In this document: piece by piece, positions 11,578-23,877 of the stretch
Position numbering within the stretch: position 1 is the first letter of the stretch
Layout of the letters: each line of letters starts with the position of its first letter
From: Lineus longissimus
Lineage: Eukaryota > Nemertea > Pilidiophora > Heteronemertea > Lineidae
Assembly (NCBI RefSeq): GCF_910592395.1
Contig: NC_088313.1
Span: 20,290,437-20,354,436, forward strand
Length of the DNA: 64,000 nucleotides
Reading direction: 5' to 3'
The notes under the pieces: generated by a model
What the model was told of the DNA's origin: nothing
What the model saw: only the letters and a program-made list of their open reading frames with translations
Databases searched by the model: none
Program-made: the position numbers and the translations under genes

Positions 11578-14500
11578 TCACGGGAAGAGAATGTCCACTT
11601 CTTTCTCTAGCTGTTGCCCATTTTCTCCAGCGAGTTTGCAGTAGTGTTTGGCAGCAATCCTGTTGCCCATGTTAATCATGAATCGTGCGTATTCCAAGAA
11701 GACTGCTTCTACAAGTGGAGCTGATACACTGGTTAAGGAATCGAACACAGGCAATTATACAAACACAGCTAATTAACTCAGTGTTTGCGTGATTGGCGGA
11801 CTCTGTAGCTGTTGGTTGTCTGAGGACAAGCCTTCCGTATCCGTAGCCTTCAGTAAAACTCTTGTAACATGGCCAGCAGCACTGAAGGCCTAATTTCTTG
11901 TTTGGCTCTGATCAAAAAAGGATACTGGTCGTCTCATTCTTCTCCAGGAGGCCGAACTCCATACAGGCCTCGACGAACAGGGTTGCTCGGTCAAAGTGTC
12001 GCATACCATACAACATCTCCACAATCTTATAGAACTGACCCAGTGAGAGTAGGACTAGGATGGCTTTACCCTGAAAACAAAGTACGGAAAAGTGTACATC
12101 AGCATTAAAACTAAAAGAAGACTCAGATGAGATGTTAAACGTCACAGATATAAGCAACAAACAAACCTTCTGGTTGACGCTAGTAGAGCAGAGATGATCC
12201 ACCCATCTCCTCATCACCTCCGCACACTCGTGATAGTTTAGAGTCGCCTTGGCCAGCCATGCTGCTTGATTCCATGCTCCATACGTCTGCAAGTACCGGC
12301 AGGCATCCAGGCCCTTGTCGATCAAACATAGGAGCTGGACACCTTCAGACAACTTGCCGCTGGCTATCAGGTTGGTGGCGACTAACTTTATGGTACTTTG
12401 TGATGCTCCTGATGACCGGATGCTGGCCACCAGGCATGCCCTGTGGAAAGAAATATTACAGTTCGAGAAAGATAACCAGAGACAAATCATCGCCAAGAAG
12501 AAAAATGGTTGACGAAGTATGTGAGACAATACCAAGTGAGCAGATGGAGACCTCATCATCAAACCTGCCTAACTGAGTTCCATCCCCACCAATACTAAGA
12601 AATGAAGTGGTTTCATTAGCGGTGACTGATGGCCATCTCCACCCTTTTGCTATGGACAACTCACCTCAGACAGTCCACATAATAGTTATCGTTATCTGCT
12701 TCAGTCTCTAACAGAAGTTGCACGGCTCGGTCTGTCTGACCAAGAAGCATCAGAGACTCGGCACACTTCTTTGTGTGTTCATAGGTGGCACGTTTACTCT
12801 CATGAAGAGCTATACGGTCAAGTTGATATTTCTAAAATAGAGACACAGAAGAATCGTGAGTGCACAGGAAATGAGTCGGAGAATGGACAAGTCACAAAAT
12901 GTGTCACTAAGCACAACTCGGGGAATAGTCAACGAAAGCACCAGTCAACCTACCTGGAAGCTAGCACTGTCACATAACAGATCATGGCAAGTTTCCAACG
13001 GTTTATCCTTCACCCATTTCCATTCCGAAGACGCGTCACTGTCTGCACTTTTGTTGTCGTCAAATGTAACCAGGTCGTTCACATCCCTTGTTTGGGGTGT
13101 TGGGGGAATGAAGAGGTCGGTGGAGTCGGTCCTTGACATGGCACTATGGATGCTGGATCGGCTAGGTGACTGGAATAAGATTTCAGATAAAGATGAAGCG
13201 TAGCCCATCTTTGCTGGACTGATATTTGAGACAAGACCATGCTGTCAATTACTGGACCCCATCAGAAACTAATAGCGAGAAACATGCATCCTGCTGTTCT
13301 TTTCTTAGTCATGGTAGTCTAGGGTCAAGATAGTACCAGAGATCCTTACCAGACTGTGCCCCTGGAGAAACCTTGGTCTGGGTGATTCCTTCAACCTATC
13401 CTCACAAGTTACAACTCTCTGCCGCTGCTCAAACAATAATTGGTGTACTGTACCTTACTCATGGGTCCAGTTTTCTCTGATCTCAGATAGTGCAGCGCTA
13501 TCTCCCAGAATTCTAGCTCTGATTCATCCCCAAACAGCCTAGCTGCCAGGAGACATCGCTGGGCTGTACCAAACTGGCAACATGGCAGGTATGACTTGAG
13601 GTTACTGGAACAGACACAAGTCATCAATCATTAAAACTTGCATTCAAAACTATTTCAAAAGAAGTCGAACCAATCTTGACATCTGTAACACCTTTCAACA
13701 TCAGCTGTCAACTTATACCCCTTTCAGGAGAAGAAAAAAACGCAGATCCTCAAAAGATCGAAAATGTCGCATTTCTGAAAATTTCAGATAATCTTTGTCA
13801 GAGGTTTGTGCTTACTTATCCATGATCTCAAGCTCCTGATTGACAGCTTTTTGGATTTCGAGATAGTCCTCGCCCAGATCATTGAGATGCATCGTGAACT
13901 CTTTGTTCCACGGTTGATGCTGGATCAAACACTTGATGGTCATAGCAACCTTTGGTGTCATGAGGTGCGGGCTGAAGATAGGATCTGAAGATAGAATTCA
14001 AATTGAAATGCAAAATCACAAAAAGCAAACAAAAAGTTATCAACAAGAATGAATGATCGCAGCGACAAAAGTCAAACCCAGCAGTGACGGGTTTTACCCC
14101 CAGATTAGATTTTTTGTCAAACACAGCAACAGCTACAATCGTAGGTCATCACAATCTAAATCCCTCGTTTGCGCACTGCCTTACCTGGAATAGTGTATTC
14201 CTCATGTGGAGATGATGCAACCTTCAACTTGATATCAATCACTCTGATACAGCCATCAGCTGAGGAGAACACAGGCTTGTCAGACGCGGCCCAGTCAGCG
14301 TCATGAATACGAGCAACTTCTTTTGGACTTTTGATGGAACTCACTAACTCCAGCTGAAGTTACAACACAAAGAATTGTAAGAAACTGGAACTAATAGCTG
14401 TAATGAAATGGCAGCGCACAATTTTACAGTTTAGTAAAGCTTTCACAAGCGATCGAGTTCACGTAATCATTTTAGGTCAACGTGACGGCATGATACCTAA

Positions 14501-17500
14501 GTTCAAACTGTTCTCCCTTATCTTCAGGACCTGGTAGAACCCCCTGTCCCTTTAGAGCACCAGTTGGCGTTTGCAGATCAGTGAGACCTCATGCTCAAAA
14601 GATATGCTCAGACAGTCAGGATGACTAGAATTCAAATAAGAAAATCGCAAAGTAATACATACATCTTTGGCATCCCATATGCCGATCCCGTCATTATAGA
14701 GGACAAGGAGTTTCTGGTTGCCTCGGCCTGGAGCAAATTTCACCTTTCTGATCCAGCCGCGATGAGTAGGTACAGCCCTGTACAATAAAAGAATGGTTCT
14801 AGAATGAGGAAGGAGACTTTTGATAAGTGGCTATACATGTAGATGGCACAGTGAGTCACATACATCTTCGGAGCCCAGACTTATTTCCCTGTATATCAGC
14901 AATGACCTATGACTGTAACACAACTTTTTAAAAGATGGAAAGTTTGCAATGCTGACTCTTCCCAAAAGAGGTTCTCTGGTGTGTTTATAAACTGCCTCAA
15001 AGCACATTGTACCTCAACCAGAAGGGGAACTTAGTAGTCAGCCAGTCAAGAATCCAACACTTGACTTCTCAATCATGAGACTGACTACACTAATGTATTC
15101 TATCATCTATGACTCAATCAGATCACAAACCTCGATACGCGTGACTTGAGATCCCATATGTTGAGATTACCGTCGACGTCCCCTAGCACCATGAGTTCTC
15201 CCTTCCAAGCAATGCACGTAATACTCCCCATGCCACCCTACAAAAACAAAAACAACTGATGTGAAATTCTCCAGACCAGAACAAAGTTTTTTGCTTCTGA
15301 CTTTGTTCTGTTTTTTCCAAACTCTTTCTTTTGGCAGAGTTAGGTTAGCTGTGGTTTAGTAATAGTAGTTTGAGTACAGGGTACTGAAACTACGCCATAC
15401 ACATACAATAGTGTTCTTATCCTGCATCTGTGCCAGGAATTCTAATGACTAGTACAAAGAGAAAATCTTGTGGAGTTACTCTACCAAGGTATCAAAAGAC
15501 AGGGCCTTCGTACAAACAACCTCTCCCCTCTGGCTCTGTTCGATCGTCAGGCTAGGTTACTTACGTCTGGTGGTACTTTAGATCCATCTTTGATCATGTT
15601 TCCCTCGACGATAAAGTGATACAGCAAGCCGTCAGAGTCTGTGAAGACGAAGTGTTCTCTGGCGCATACTCCGCTGCCCGTAGACTTTGTGTCACTCCTG
15701 ATGTGGAAGATAATCCATTATGAATGATACAATACAATGTATGTGCCATCAGTCTGTGAGCATTTGCACAAGGCAGTAACAGAGAATTGAATACCGATAG
15801 TAAAATTCTACACAACACTGGAAAATTTAACGAATATAAAAAGTACTGTTCACAGTTTTTGTTCTATTCTTTATATTGATTCCAACAAGGTACAAGATTA
15901 ACAGATGAGAATCAAATACTATTTTTTTATCTGCTACTTCTTTTGAACTTTTGGCCAGATTATCTTGATCCAGTCAGTTTTTTTCCCACCCCCTGCCTTT
16001 CTCCAAGGACAACACGAGCAGAATATAGACAGCCTTTCCTCTACAGTCAGAGCAACATCAAGTCGGTGAAGTGTCTGAATGGTGTCCTCATGTGAAGTGA
16101 TCTCTGCATGCGCATTGGCCATAACAGCCACCAAGAAATTCACCAGAAGAATTGTTACGACCATTATGAAGATGATATGTAAGAGCTGCAACTGGGTGGA
16201 AAAACCAAAGTCAAAATCTTTCAGTGACAGCGCGCTCTGCATCAACAGGAAGGTCGAGTACAACCCAGAGAAGAAATCCTTAAAATCATCTTTCTCACAA
16301 GCCACACCAAGGATTTCAGTAAAGGTGTAAGAAAATGAAATCAAGATGATGAAAAATATGATTGAAAATTCGGCCATTTTGCTCATCATGTGCTGGAATC
16401 CTATGACGAATTTCCCAATCTCGGGTACCAGTTGAATAAAGTATAGGATTGTCCATATCACTGCGATGCGTCCAAGAAAATAACTTGATATGAATATTTG
16501 AAATAAGATTTCAAATATCTGATCATCCAAGGTAAAATAGAAGACATACAGACTGACATACGTCACGATGAATGTGACACAACTGACAAACTGGCAAACA
16601 CGATAAAAGACATTACTGACAACTCCCTTGCCATTGCGTGGAACCTTGACGTTCTTTGGCTTGCGATGCACAATGGCCATGATGAGTTCAAAAATGTCAA
16701 AAACAATGCTAAGGCCTGCATATCCAAGAGCAATATAAACCAAATATACTCTGTAACTTATCGCTGTTTGATTATCTCCTTCATTTGCTTTCAACAATTC
16801 CTTGGTAGCATTCGAGCCCAGAAAATGCTGGATGGCACAAGTGAGAGGCATGCTGTTGCGTTGCAAGTAGACCTCAGTATGTGTTGCATTCAGGATGAAG
16901 AATATCTCACTCTCACCAGTTTCCCTACGGATGATACTTAATACAAGTCCACCTGTGAACCAATCCCTCAAGTTCATTGCAAAAGCAAAGAAACATACTC
17001 GCACAAGAAACCAGATGAGTGCATACGGAATATTGTTATGGATTTTCCGGCGAATCCATTCATTAACTACAGCATTTCTAATGAGGTCACTCATCTCCAC
17101 GGACTGCAGCTGATCATGGGTGACCATTTGCAAGTCAAGCAGCGGAGACTGATTGACTCGATCCCCCCCTGCTGATCGGCAATATTCAGACACATCATAG
17201 CTGGCCTGATGGAACAGATCAATAGCAGATGACATTTCTGTGAATCTGTAAACACCCTCCGTTTCAAGAACCTCGAGAAAGAGTTTAAACTGCCCAAGTC
17301 TAGAAGCCAGTTCTAACGGTCGTAACTTCTGGGAGTTCTCACAGTGCAGCAGTTTCTCTCTGTCTTCTACAGATGGGTGAATAGACAGAACCTCCCGACA
17401 CAGTATCTTATAAACACTGGCCTCCTCGAAGTTGAGATAACTGCCCCATATCAAAGCATGGATAATGTTCCCCTCACAACCATCTTCAGCAACGAGCACT

Positions 17501-20500
17501 TCATGCGGGTACTTCCGACACAAGTAACACAATATTTTAGTTGCGCCACAAACTGCTGCCAGCGTCGGCAGTTTGGTGAATGAACAAACTGCTATAAGAC
17601 TAAGATCCCTCAAGCGGCCTCCCGCTATTGCAGAATCATCGAACCTCTTTCGATTTAACACAGTGTTATCCTGAAGAAAATAGTCTGACAAATCACACCC
17701 ATTCTTATCAAACAATAACAAGAGACTCTGGAGGTCATCATTTTGAATCGCATCCACAACAAGGTTCATGTCCAGTACATTCATCTTGCTCGAATTGGTA
17801 TGACGTCCACTGAACATGTTGTCAGTTCTGACTCTAGGGTACACCTGGCTAATCCTGCATCAAATGTCTGATTATGAAATCCAAGCGTTTATAGCATGTG
17901 TATGAGAAGATTTCGCTTCAATGTTCAATGATGAGAAAAACTGAATGCATGTCACTCATAGAAAAAGGCTCCGGTATGAGTGAGGAACATGTCAGCATAA
18001 GGTTAACATTTTCCCTCAAGATATTGATCAAATATAAGAGAATACTCTGGTCAGAGGGTATGATCTAACGATCAGAGAGTCAAAGCACTCGACATCACTG
18101 TCTACGTGTTATGTAACATCCCATAAATACTAATCTTATCAGATTGCATTGTAAATATTTTCAATGGTGAAAATAATCAGAATACAAATATTTCAACTTA
18201 GCATTATGTTCTCACGCCAGGAAATGTTTAAATTACCCACGATAAATATCGTTTTGATCAATAAGTTTGGGTAATTATTTACACTCTGTCTACCAAAGTT
18301 CACGAGTGTTTGTTCATCCATGGCTGATCTGTGATAACGTTGTAGCTATATGGAGATGAAAGAAACTTATTTACCTTCCAATTGGATCCAAACTTCCTGT
18401 GGAGGCAGACGTCGATAGGTCCTGCATGCTGGTGCTGCTGCCTAGACTCTGTTCTTGATTCATCATCTTCTTCCGCAGAGATTTTAGATTATGGGCTGGA
18501 GACCATTCCTACAGAATGGAGACATGTTTTGTATAAAATGGGCTGAAGTAACACTAATGCTACTAACATGCACAAAGTATTTGAGTGCTGAAATTGTACA
18601 GAATGACGGGACTGTCACAGATTGTCGAGATGTGTAATTCTCTGGTTAGGTTCAATGTTTTCATGGCCAAGTATATAAACCATCTACAGCGATCTGGTTT
18701 TATAGCCGAGTGTCCTCCACCTAGCCAGTCCCCCCAGTGAATGACAGGTCCGACTTAGTCATCTCTCAACGCAAAGAAGGTTCAGCAACAAGAATTCTAA
18801 ATGAAAAGGAGTACCGGGTCTTGGTAGCTAAACTCACCAGAGCAGTGATATGCGGAAAGTTCTTGGGCATTTCTCTGAGTAGCAGGCCAGTGTTGAGGTC
18901 CCAGAGCTCAAATGGTTTGTCTTTGAACACAATCACAAAATATTGCCTGAAGTGAACAAGATTTCATGCTATAATCTGTCAATCGTAGCCAGGACTATTT
19001 GGAGACATGTCAAGTTTGTACTCTGTGTATCAGTCACCGTATTTGACGAAACTGAAATCAGAGTGAGTTTCAGTGAGTTTAGACAGACTGAGCATTACAA
19101 GTACATGCATCCGCATTAACTGAATAGGAGTATCACTTCTCCTGGACAGGGTGTGACTTACTTTAGGTGTGAGATCTTGATCATCTCCATAGGAGACTCC
19201 TCATCTCTGTTTGTGCGGAACTGGGTGATTTTGCCTGAAAAAAGTTATAAGTTCAGTGCTTTTGCCAGGATCTGAAAAGGGTAGGATATTTTGTCCTTTT
19301 AATGGAAAGGTGCAGGGAGTAGTTTTAGCCAGAAGGGGCAGAAAATTATGTGGCAAAAGGTTCAACTGACTGACGATATTTACCTGTATGCATGTCCACT
19401 TGGACCAATTCATTTTTCACGAGGCCACTTGAGCCAGCATTGGGATAGGCAAAGGATAGGAAACTGCTCAGGCTCACCCATTCTATTCCCCTGGAAGGAA
19501 ATAATAGAATTTTGTGGAAACAAAGAGGATACTATGTGATACACTAGTACTGCAAAACAAGAACATCAATATGACTATCAAGAAAGCCCTTTGCATACTA
19601 TGAGCTGACAGCTCAAATTCAGTGCTAGTTGTTGACAAATTATATTATCACTTACCTGACTTGGCAAGTATGAATGCTGTACTCTCTCCATAACTGACCA
19701 CTGGAAAGGTTGAAGACTTGAATTATGCCACTGGTGGTCCCTGAAATATCAAGTTACAAATTCACAGTGGTTTGCTCAACAGGATCTGATGTCAGCAAGA
19801 AACTTTTTCAATCAAAAGTCATCCAAGTTTAAGCAGTGGCCAATGACTTCGATTGAGAGGTGTCCTCAAGACAGACTACTGAGGCCATCCAATGCACCTA
19901 GATGAAGTGGATAGGCATTTTTAATTAATGGCAAATTCCAGAACTTTCATGGCAAGAAACTTACCAACTGCTAGTAGTGGCTGGTAGATGTTCCAATTCT
20001 TTGTCGTGAGTGGTGGACACATCCTCAGAACATGCGGTGGGGCAGCTACACCATTCAACATCCCGGTCAGAACGAACTTCAGAAAGATACCGTGCTTCTG
20101 TGCACTGGGCTGGCCTTCCAGAACAATCGTCTCCGACTGGCCAAAAAGATCGCAAAGCGCTGACTTGGGGAATGGTTTGTTACTAGTAGCTTGAAGTGTC
20201 ATCCTCGTCCCGGGAAAAGCGAACTGCTCTTGGATGCTGTAGCCGGGAGTGTAGAGGGGAGAAAGGGCTGGCATGGTGGAGGAATGGGACTGCTGACCAC
20301 CCTAGCAAAAGCAAGGTTAATAGCTATTAGAATGGACTCAATAGGGCAGCATTCTAACTAGCTACATGTTCTACAGCATTAGTTATTAAAATCTTCTGCC
20401 AGGAAACTATGCCTAAGTATATTCTTAAAAGCTTTGGCATACCAGGTTAGCAAAAAGGATTTGATATCAGGGATGAAATCAGAATCTATGTATACAGGGT

Positions 20501-23386
20501 TCTATTAAGATTAACATGCACAAGGATCAAAACCAAGGGAACTTCTTTCTAAATTCTCTAAGAAGCTACATGTACTAACATACAGGTACATGCAAGGTTA
20601 TGGGAGGGGGGGGGAAGATTGTGACTATAAGATATCACTTTTAATCAACTTTACATGACTAGAAAGTAGTCAGCAAGATGAAACAATTTTTCAACTAGTT
20701 CAGGTATTTAGTCCCAAAGAAATAATGGCGCTGACGATGAGACAGGTCTCCACATTCGATTCCTAGTATCAAACTTACATGATTCACATCGACTGTCTTC
20801 AGATCCCAGAACAACACCTTACTGTCACTCATTACCAGGGCGACAGTCTTCTCAGTAATTGGACAGCAAGCTACGGCAAAGACACGGTTGTTTTTGGTCA
20901 CACGCAATGGATCTGACTGCGCTCGCAGGTCATATACCACATCCATCGGGGTTTGGTTTGGCTCGTCTGAAACTGGAGAACAATTATGATTTAGTTTATG
21001 CAAAGTTGGACAAAACAAAAAAATCGACTGTTTTATGGGATGTCTCGGTCAAACGTTCTCTCACCTGACCCAGTGGCTCTATCTGGTGACTGACTGGTGG
21101 TACCTCTCCTCCGTATTCTAACAGATATTCCACCATTTTCATGCAGCGCCATTATGACATCTCTCTGTCGACATGGTAACACCTAAAAGATTCAACACGA
21201 CATGAGAAAATAGCTTAACTGACCTCAACATTGGCAGTCATAAGTGATTTTTTCTGACAATTTATCAAAATATTGATAAAATCACCTACCCTACTGAATG
21301 GCGAGCCTGTCCTGTCCAGCGAGATGATGCCGACTGTCTGGTTGATCTCAAGGTCAAGGATGAGAACCTCTCGTGAGTAAACCAACAAGATATGGTGGCG
21401 ACATGACTGATGGAACGCCAGCTGAATACATTCATTCAGGGCAATCGATTCTTCATCCTGGGACCTGAAAAAAGACATTGCTAACTTAAGGAATGCACTT
21501 GTTTTAGAGGTACTTTTGAAGTTATGAATATCCCGAGGTCTTAATATTCTTGTCTTAGTACAACAGGTAGGGTTTTTGACAAAATTTGTTGTTACAACTA
21601 AATGCCCAGGATCACACTCCATAAGTAACACCTCGTTCTAAACTCTTCAAGGACAGAAAGTTGACAATGTTAAGTGTGAAAGCAATCCTCACCTTTGTTT
21701 GCCCTGCTCTCCCACCAACATGCTCGTCATCCTCTTCAGTGTATTCTTCGACTTTTTGTCAAGGTTGCTGGCAGACGAACCGGACCCTTGGTTACCGTTG
21801 CCAGGGCTTGAAATGTAAAACTTCTTCCCCTGACTTGACGGAAGTTTGGACGCTGTGAAATCCTCAACAAACACAATGCAGTCTTGACCAAGAACTGTAA
21901 TAAAGATGAAAATCTTCAACTTTTTTTATGTCAACATGAAAAGCAGTTTCAAAGTACAGCGTCAATTCCGAACTTGACTACAATCGAAAAATATTACAAT
22001 ACAACTTCTTTATTTCAAGGAAACTGCAATCACAGATGAAGGTGTTTAGGCAGGCATGGTGTTCCCATGTTGGACTGGACATGTTTCAATTATCAAGGAG
22101 ACTGTTCAGGAAGGTTCTACTGCACTTACAAGCGACATGTGAAGGATCAAACGGATCAAACGAGAAGGATAGAAGAGTGTCTGAGTAAGGCTTCTTCCAG
22201 AGTTTGGTACCAGTGTCTGCATTCCACAGCACTAAGGTCGCAGGTGGGTGGAGTGCGGCTAGCAAGTCATGGGAGGCATCCTGGGTGCTCAACCATTCCA
22301 AATCTGAAAACCACAATGAACAGGTTATGTACTCTAGTCACAAATAACCGGGCATTTATCAAATATCAAAGAGTCCTTCCATCCACCGGTAAGGTCAGCT
22401 TGTCTTCAGATGTCTTTCTCTCTTTGGTCATCACTGACTTCATGTACAAGACCTCGAATTGCTAAGGCCACCTTGCAGACAAGACAAAGGTTATTATGGC
22501 GTATTGGTTCATGGTACATGTTATCATACTGTCTACCGGCATGTATTTACATCAACAGTGACATGTATCCTACCTGAAACTGGTTTCTGCCCCTCAGAGA
22601 ACTCAGATTTGACACCAGCTTGCGCTACATCCCAGACAACTATCTTTCCACCAGCGTCGGCTGAAGCTAACCGAAGAGTGTAAGGGCTCATCAAATCATG
22701 GTGATAGTTCTCTCTGGCCCATTTCACCTGAAATGGAAGGGACAGCACTTTACAATGTCGTATTTATATATCACCATCTTTCTTCTCCCCCTTTTCTGAA
22801 AGCTCAGTGTATAAGACTGTTATAGAGGCTATGTATGTGTGCCGCAAGTATAACTGATAAACATCTGGTATGACAGAATGTATTCAATGTCAATGAGGTA
22901 AGGAGGACAAGCTTACCCTGACAACTTGTGACTTGTGTCTCTCAAGAGTCTGGATAACCTGGACAGTTTTAATTTCGATGACAGTGACCAGATTTTGACA
23001 TCCATACGCCAGCATGCCCTGCCAACCCCTGAAATAAGATGGATGTGTTGATGGTGATGATGAAGATAAGATTAGAATGCAAGTTTTGTGACATCCTATT
23101 GACCCGACAGTCTGAGGTTATATCAGAATGGATCATGACTTGTGTCTGTTATCCATCACTTTCCCTCAGATGTCCCTTCTATATCTGAAATCGTCTTTGA
23201 GCTCAGGCTCTGCCACTGTAGACTGGATGACCTGATCGTTTGACACATCTGGGAAAATGTACATACATATGTACAGGGAAATGTACAGGGGCAAATGGGG
23301 TGGATTTCTTCCTCTTCTTACCAGTCACAAGCATCTTTATTCTGAACATTTAGAATGCCAGTTAATGTTTTTGGGGATAGTTTCAT
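11578..23386 (-). CDS. WDR11: WDR11, WD-repeat protein 11 (Golgi/endosome tethering, cilia)
   Basis: Twenty-five coding exons on the minus strand: 23386-23322, 23028-22917, 22727-22574, 22303-22130, 21894-21693, 21464-21290, 21182-21065, 20972-20779 (acceptor may be 20966), 20301-19965, 19740-19656, 19490-19384, 19234-19162, 18946-18838, 18508-18375, 15697-15565, 15237-15131, 14777-14663, 14353-14185, 13984-13816, 13604-13459, 13213-12954, 12831-12665, 12440-12167, 12070-11926 and 11720-11578. The sum of 3867 bp gives 1288 aa (human 1224) with all phases matching. Family blocks include KWARENYHH, WNADTGTKLW, RMCPPLTTKN, AREHFVFTD, GNQKLLVLYNDG, STIKLVATN and RRWVDHLCS. The N-terminal two thirds are twin WD40 propellers and the C-terminal third is alpha-helical. 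WDR11 works with FAM91A1 in capture of endosome-derived vesicles at the TGN and in ciliogenesis/Hedgehog signalling. The exon at 13213 carries an acidic, Ser-rich insert not seen in human. Its largest intron (15698-18374) contains a second gene. Confidence 0.96.
15934..17817 (-). CDS. Intronless TRPV-like cation channel nested in WDR11 intron
   Basis: A single open frame of 627 aa starts at ATG 17817-17815; an in-frame GTG nine codons earlier is less likely. Residues about 85-195 look like degenerate ankyrin repeats (PTLAAVCG, LRPLELASRLGQFKLFLEVL), followed by a pre-S1 linker with an NEWIRR motif comparable to the TRPV region before S1. Six hydrophobic segments follow: about 263-282, 355-382, 402-429, 437-462, 481-502 and 543-570. 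A re-entrant pore segment at about 511-535 (FFSGLYSTFLLMQSAL) lies between S5 and S6, and S6 ends NFLVAVMAN as in TRP channels. This is the ion-transport fold of TRPV/TRPA-type channels, shorter than typical TRPV (about 700-850 aa). The pore lacks the usual TRPV GMGD filter. It lies on the same strand as WDR11, wholly within its 2.7-kb intron, and has no introns, suggesting retroposition or intron loss. Ligand and gating are unknown. Confidence 0.88.
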   Translation of the reverse strand: MFSGRHTNSSKMNVLDMNLVVDAIQNDDLQSLLLLFDKNGCDLSDYFLQDNTVLNRKRFDDSAIAGGRLRDLSLIAVCSFTKLPTLAAVCGATKILCYLCRKYPHEVLVAEDGCEGNIIHALIWGSYLNFEEASVYKILCREVLSIHPSVEDREKLLHCENSQKLRPLELASRLGQFKLFLEVLETEGVYRFTEMSSAIDLFHQASYDVSEYCRSAGGDRVNQSPLLDLQMVTHDQLQSVEMSDLIRNAVVNEWIRRKIHNNIPYALIWFLVRVCFFAFAMNLRDWFTGGLVLSIIRRETGESEIFFILNATHTEVYLQRNSMPLTCAIQHFLGSNATKELLKANEGDNQTAISYRVYLVYIALGYAGLSIVFDIFELIMAIVHRKPKNVKVPRNGKGVVSNVFYRVCQFVSCVTFIVTYVSLYVFYFTLDDQIFEILFQIFISSYFLGRIAVIWTILYFIQLVPEIGKFVIGFQHMMSKMAEFSIIFFIILISFSYTFTEILGVACEKDDFKDFFSGLYSTFLLMQSALSLKDFDFGFSTQLQLLHIIFIMVVTILLVNFLVAVMANAHAEITSHEDTIQTLHRLDVALTVEERLSIFCSCCPWRKAGGGKKTDWIKIIWPKVQKK

Positions 23387-23877
23387 GATATTCTTTATGT
23401 ATTTTGTGTCTGATTAGAAGTTCATGGAATGTGATACATGATTTTGATCACTTTTTACTGCACAAAATCATGAAAAGTGAAAATCTGCCAACGAGACAAG
23501 CAGCGCCTCTTGCGACGACAGTAATACTAAAAGTTAACATAAAATGTGGAACAAATTGATAAACGGGTTACTGATAGATATAAACAAGCAATACACAAAA
23601 CAAGTTGCTGACTGCACTAGAATTATAGTGAACTGAATATCTTGAATCGATCTTCGTAATTGTAATTTTATTCGTCATTAGTGAACACTTCATAAAGTTA
23701 TCTGTCAAGTTTCACTTCGTTCCAACAACGTTTTCTATAAAAAGTGGAATGTTGTTACTGGAAAAGAAAGCATGACAGCACCCACGTGTGTTTGTTTACC
23801 ATTTTTATCACCTTTTTACTCCCACTTGCAGTAGAAAATTCGATGAATATAAGCGTTTAGTTGATAAAACAATATAC
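23387..23877. promoter_or_regulatory. Bidirectional WDR11/CUTC promoter region
   Basis: About 490 bp separate the divergent start codons of WDR11 (minus) and CUTC (plus), so both promoters must lie here unless upstream exons exist. A TATA-like CTATAAAAAG sits at about 23734-23743 on the plus strand, and a CACGTG E-box at 23783-23788. A TTGCAG/TAG acceptor-like sequence at 23826-23831 leaves open a 5' UTR intron in CUTC. Confidence 0.55.

Noticed and set aside
11912-12562. 216-codon minus-strand frame reading through WDR11 3' exons to a TGA at about 11914
   Set aside because: It merges two exons with an intron. A phase-compatible donor at 11925 and a further exon 11720-11578 restore the conserved WDR11 C-terminus.
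17818-17844. GTG as start of the TRPV-like channel
   Set aside because: Non-ATG start is unlikely in an animal; the in-frame ATG at 17817 is preferred.
23788-23877. N-terminal extension of CUTC from a GTG at 23788
   Set aside because: No ATG in that stretch; ATG 23878 begins exactly at the conserved MEVCVDS core, though an upstream 5' exon remains possible.
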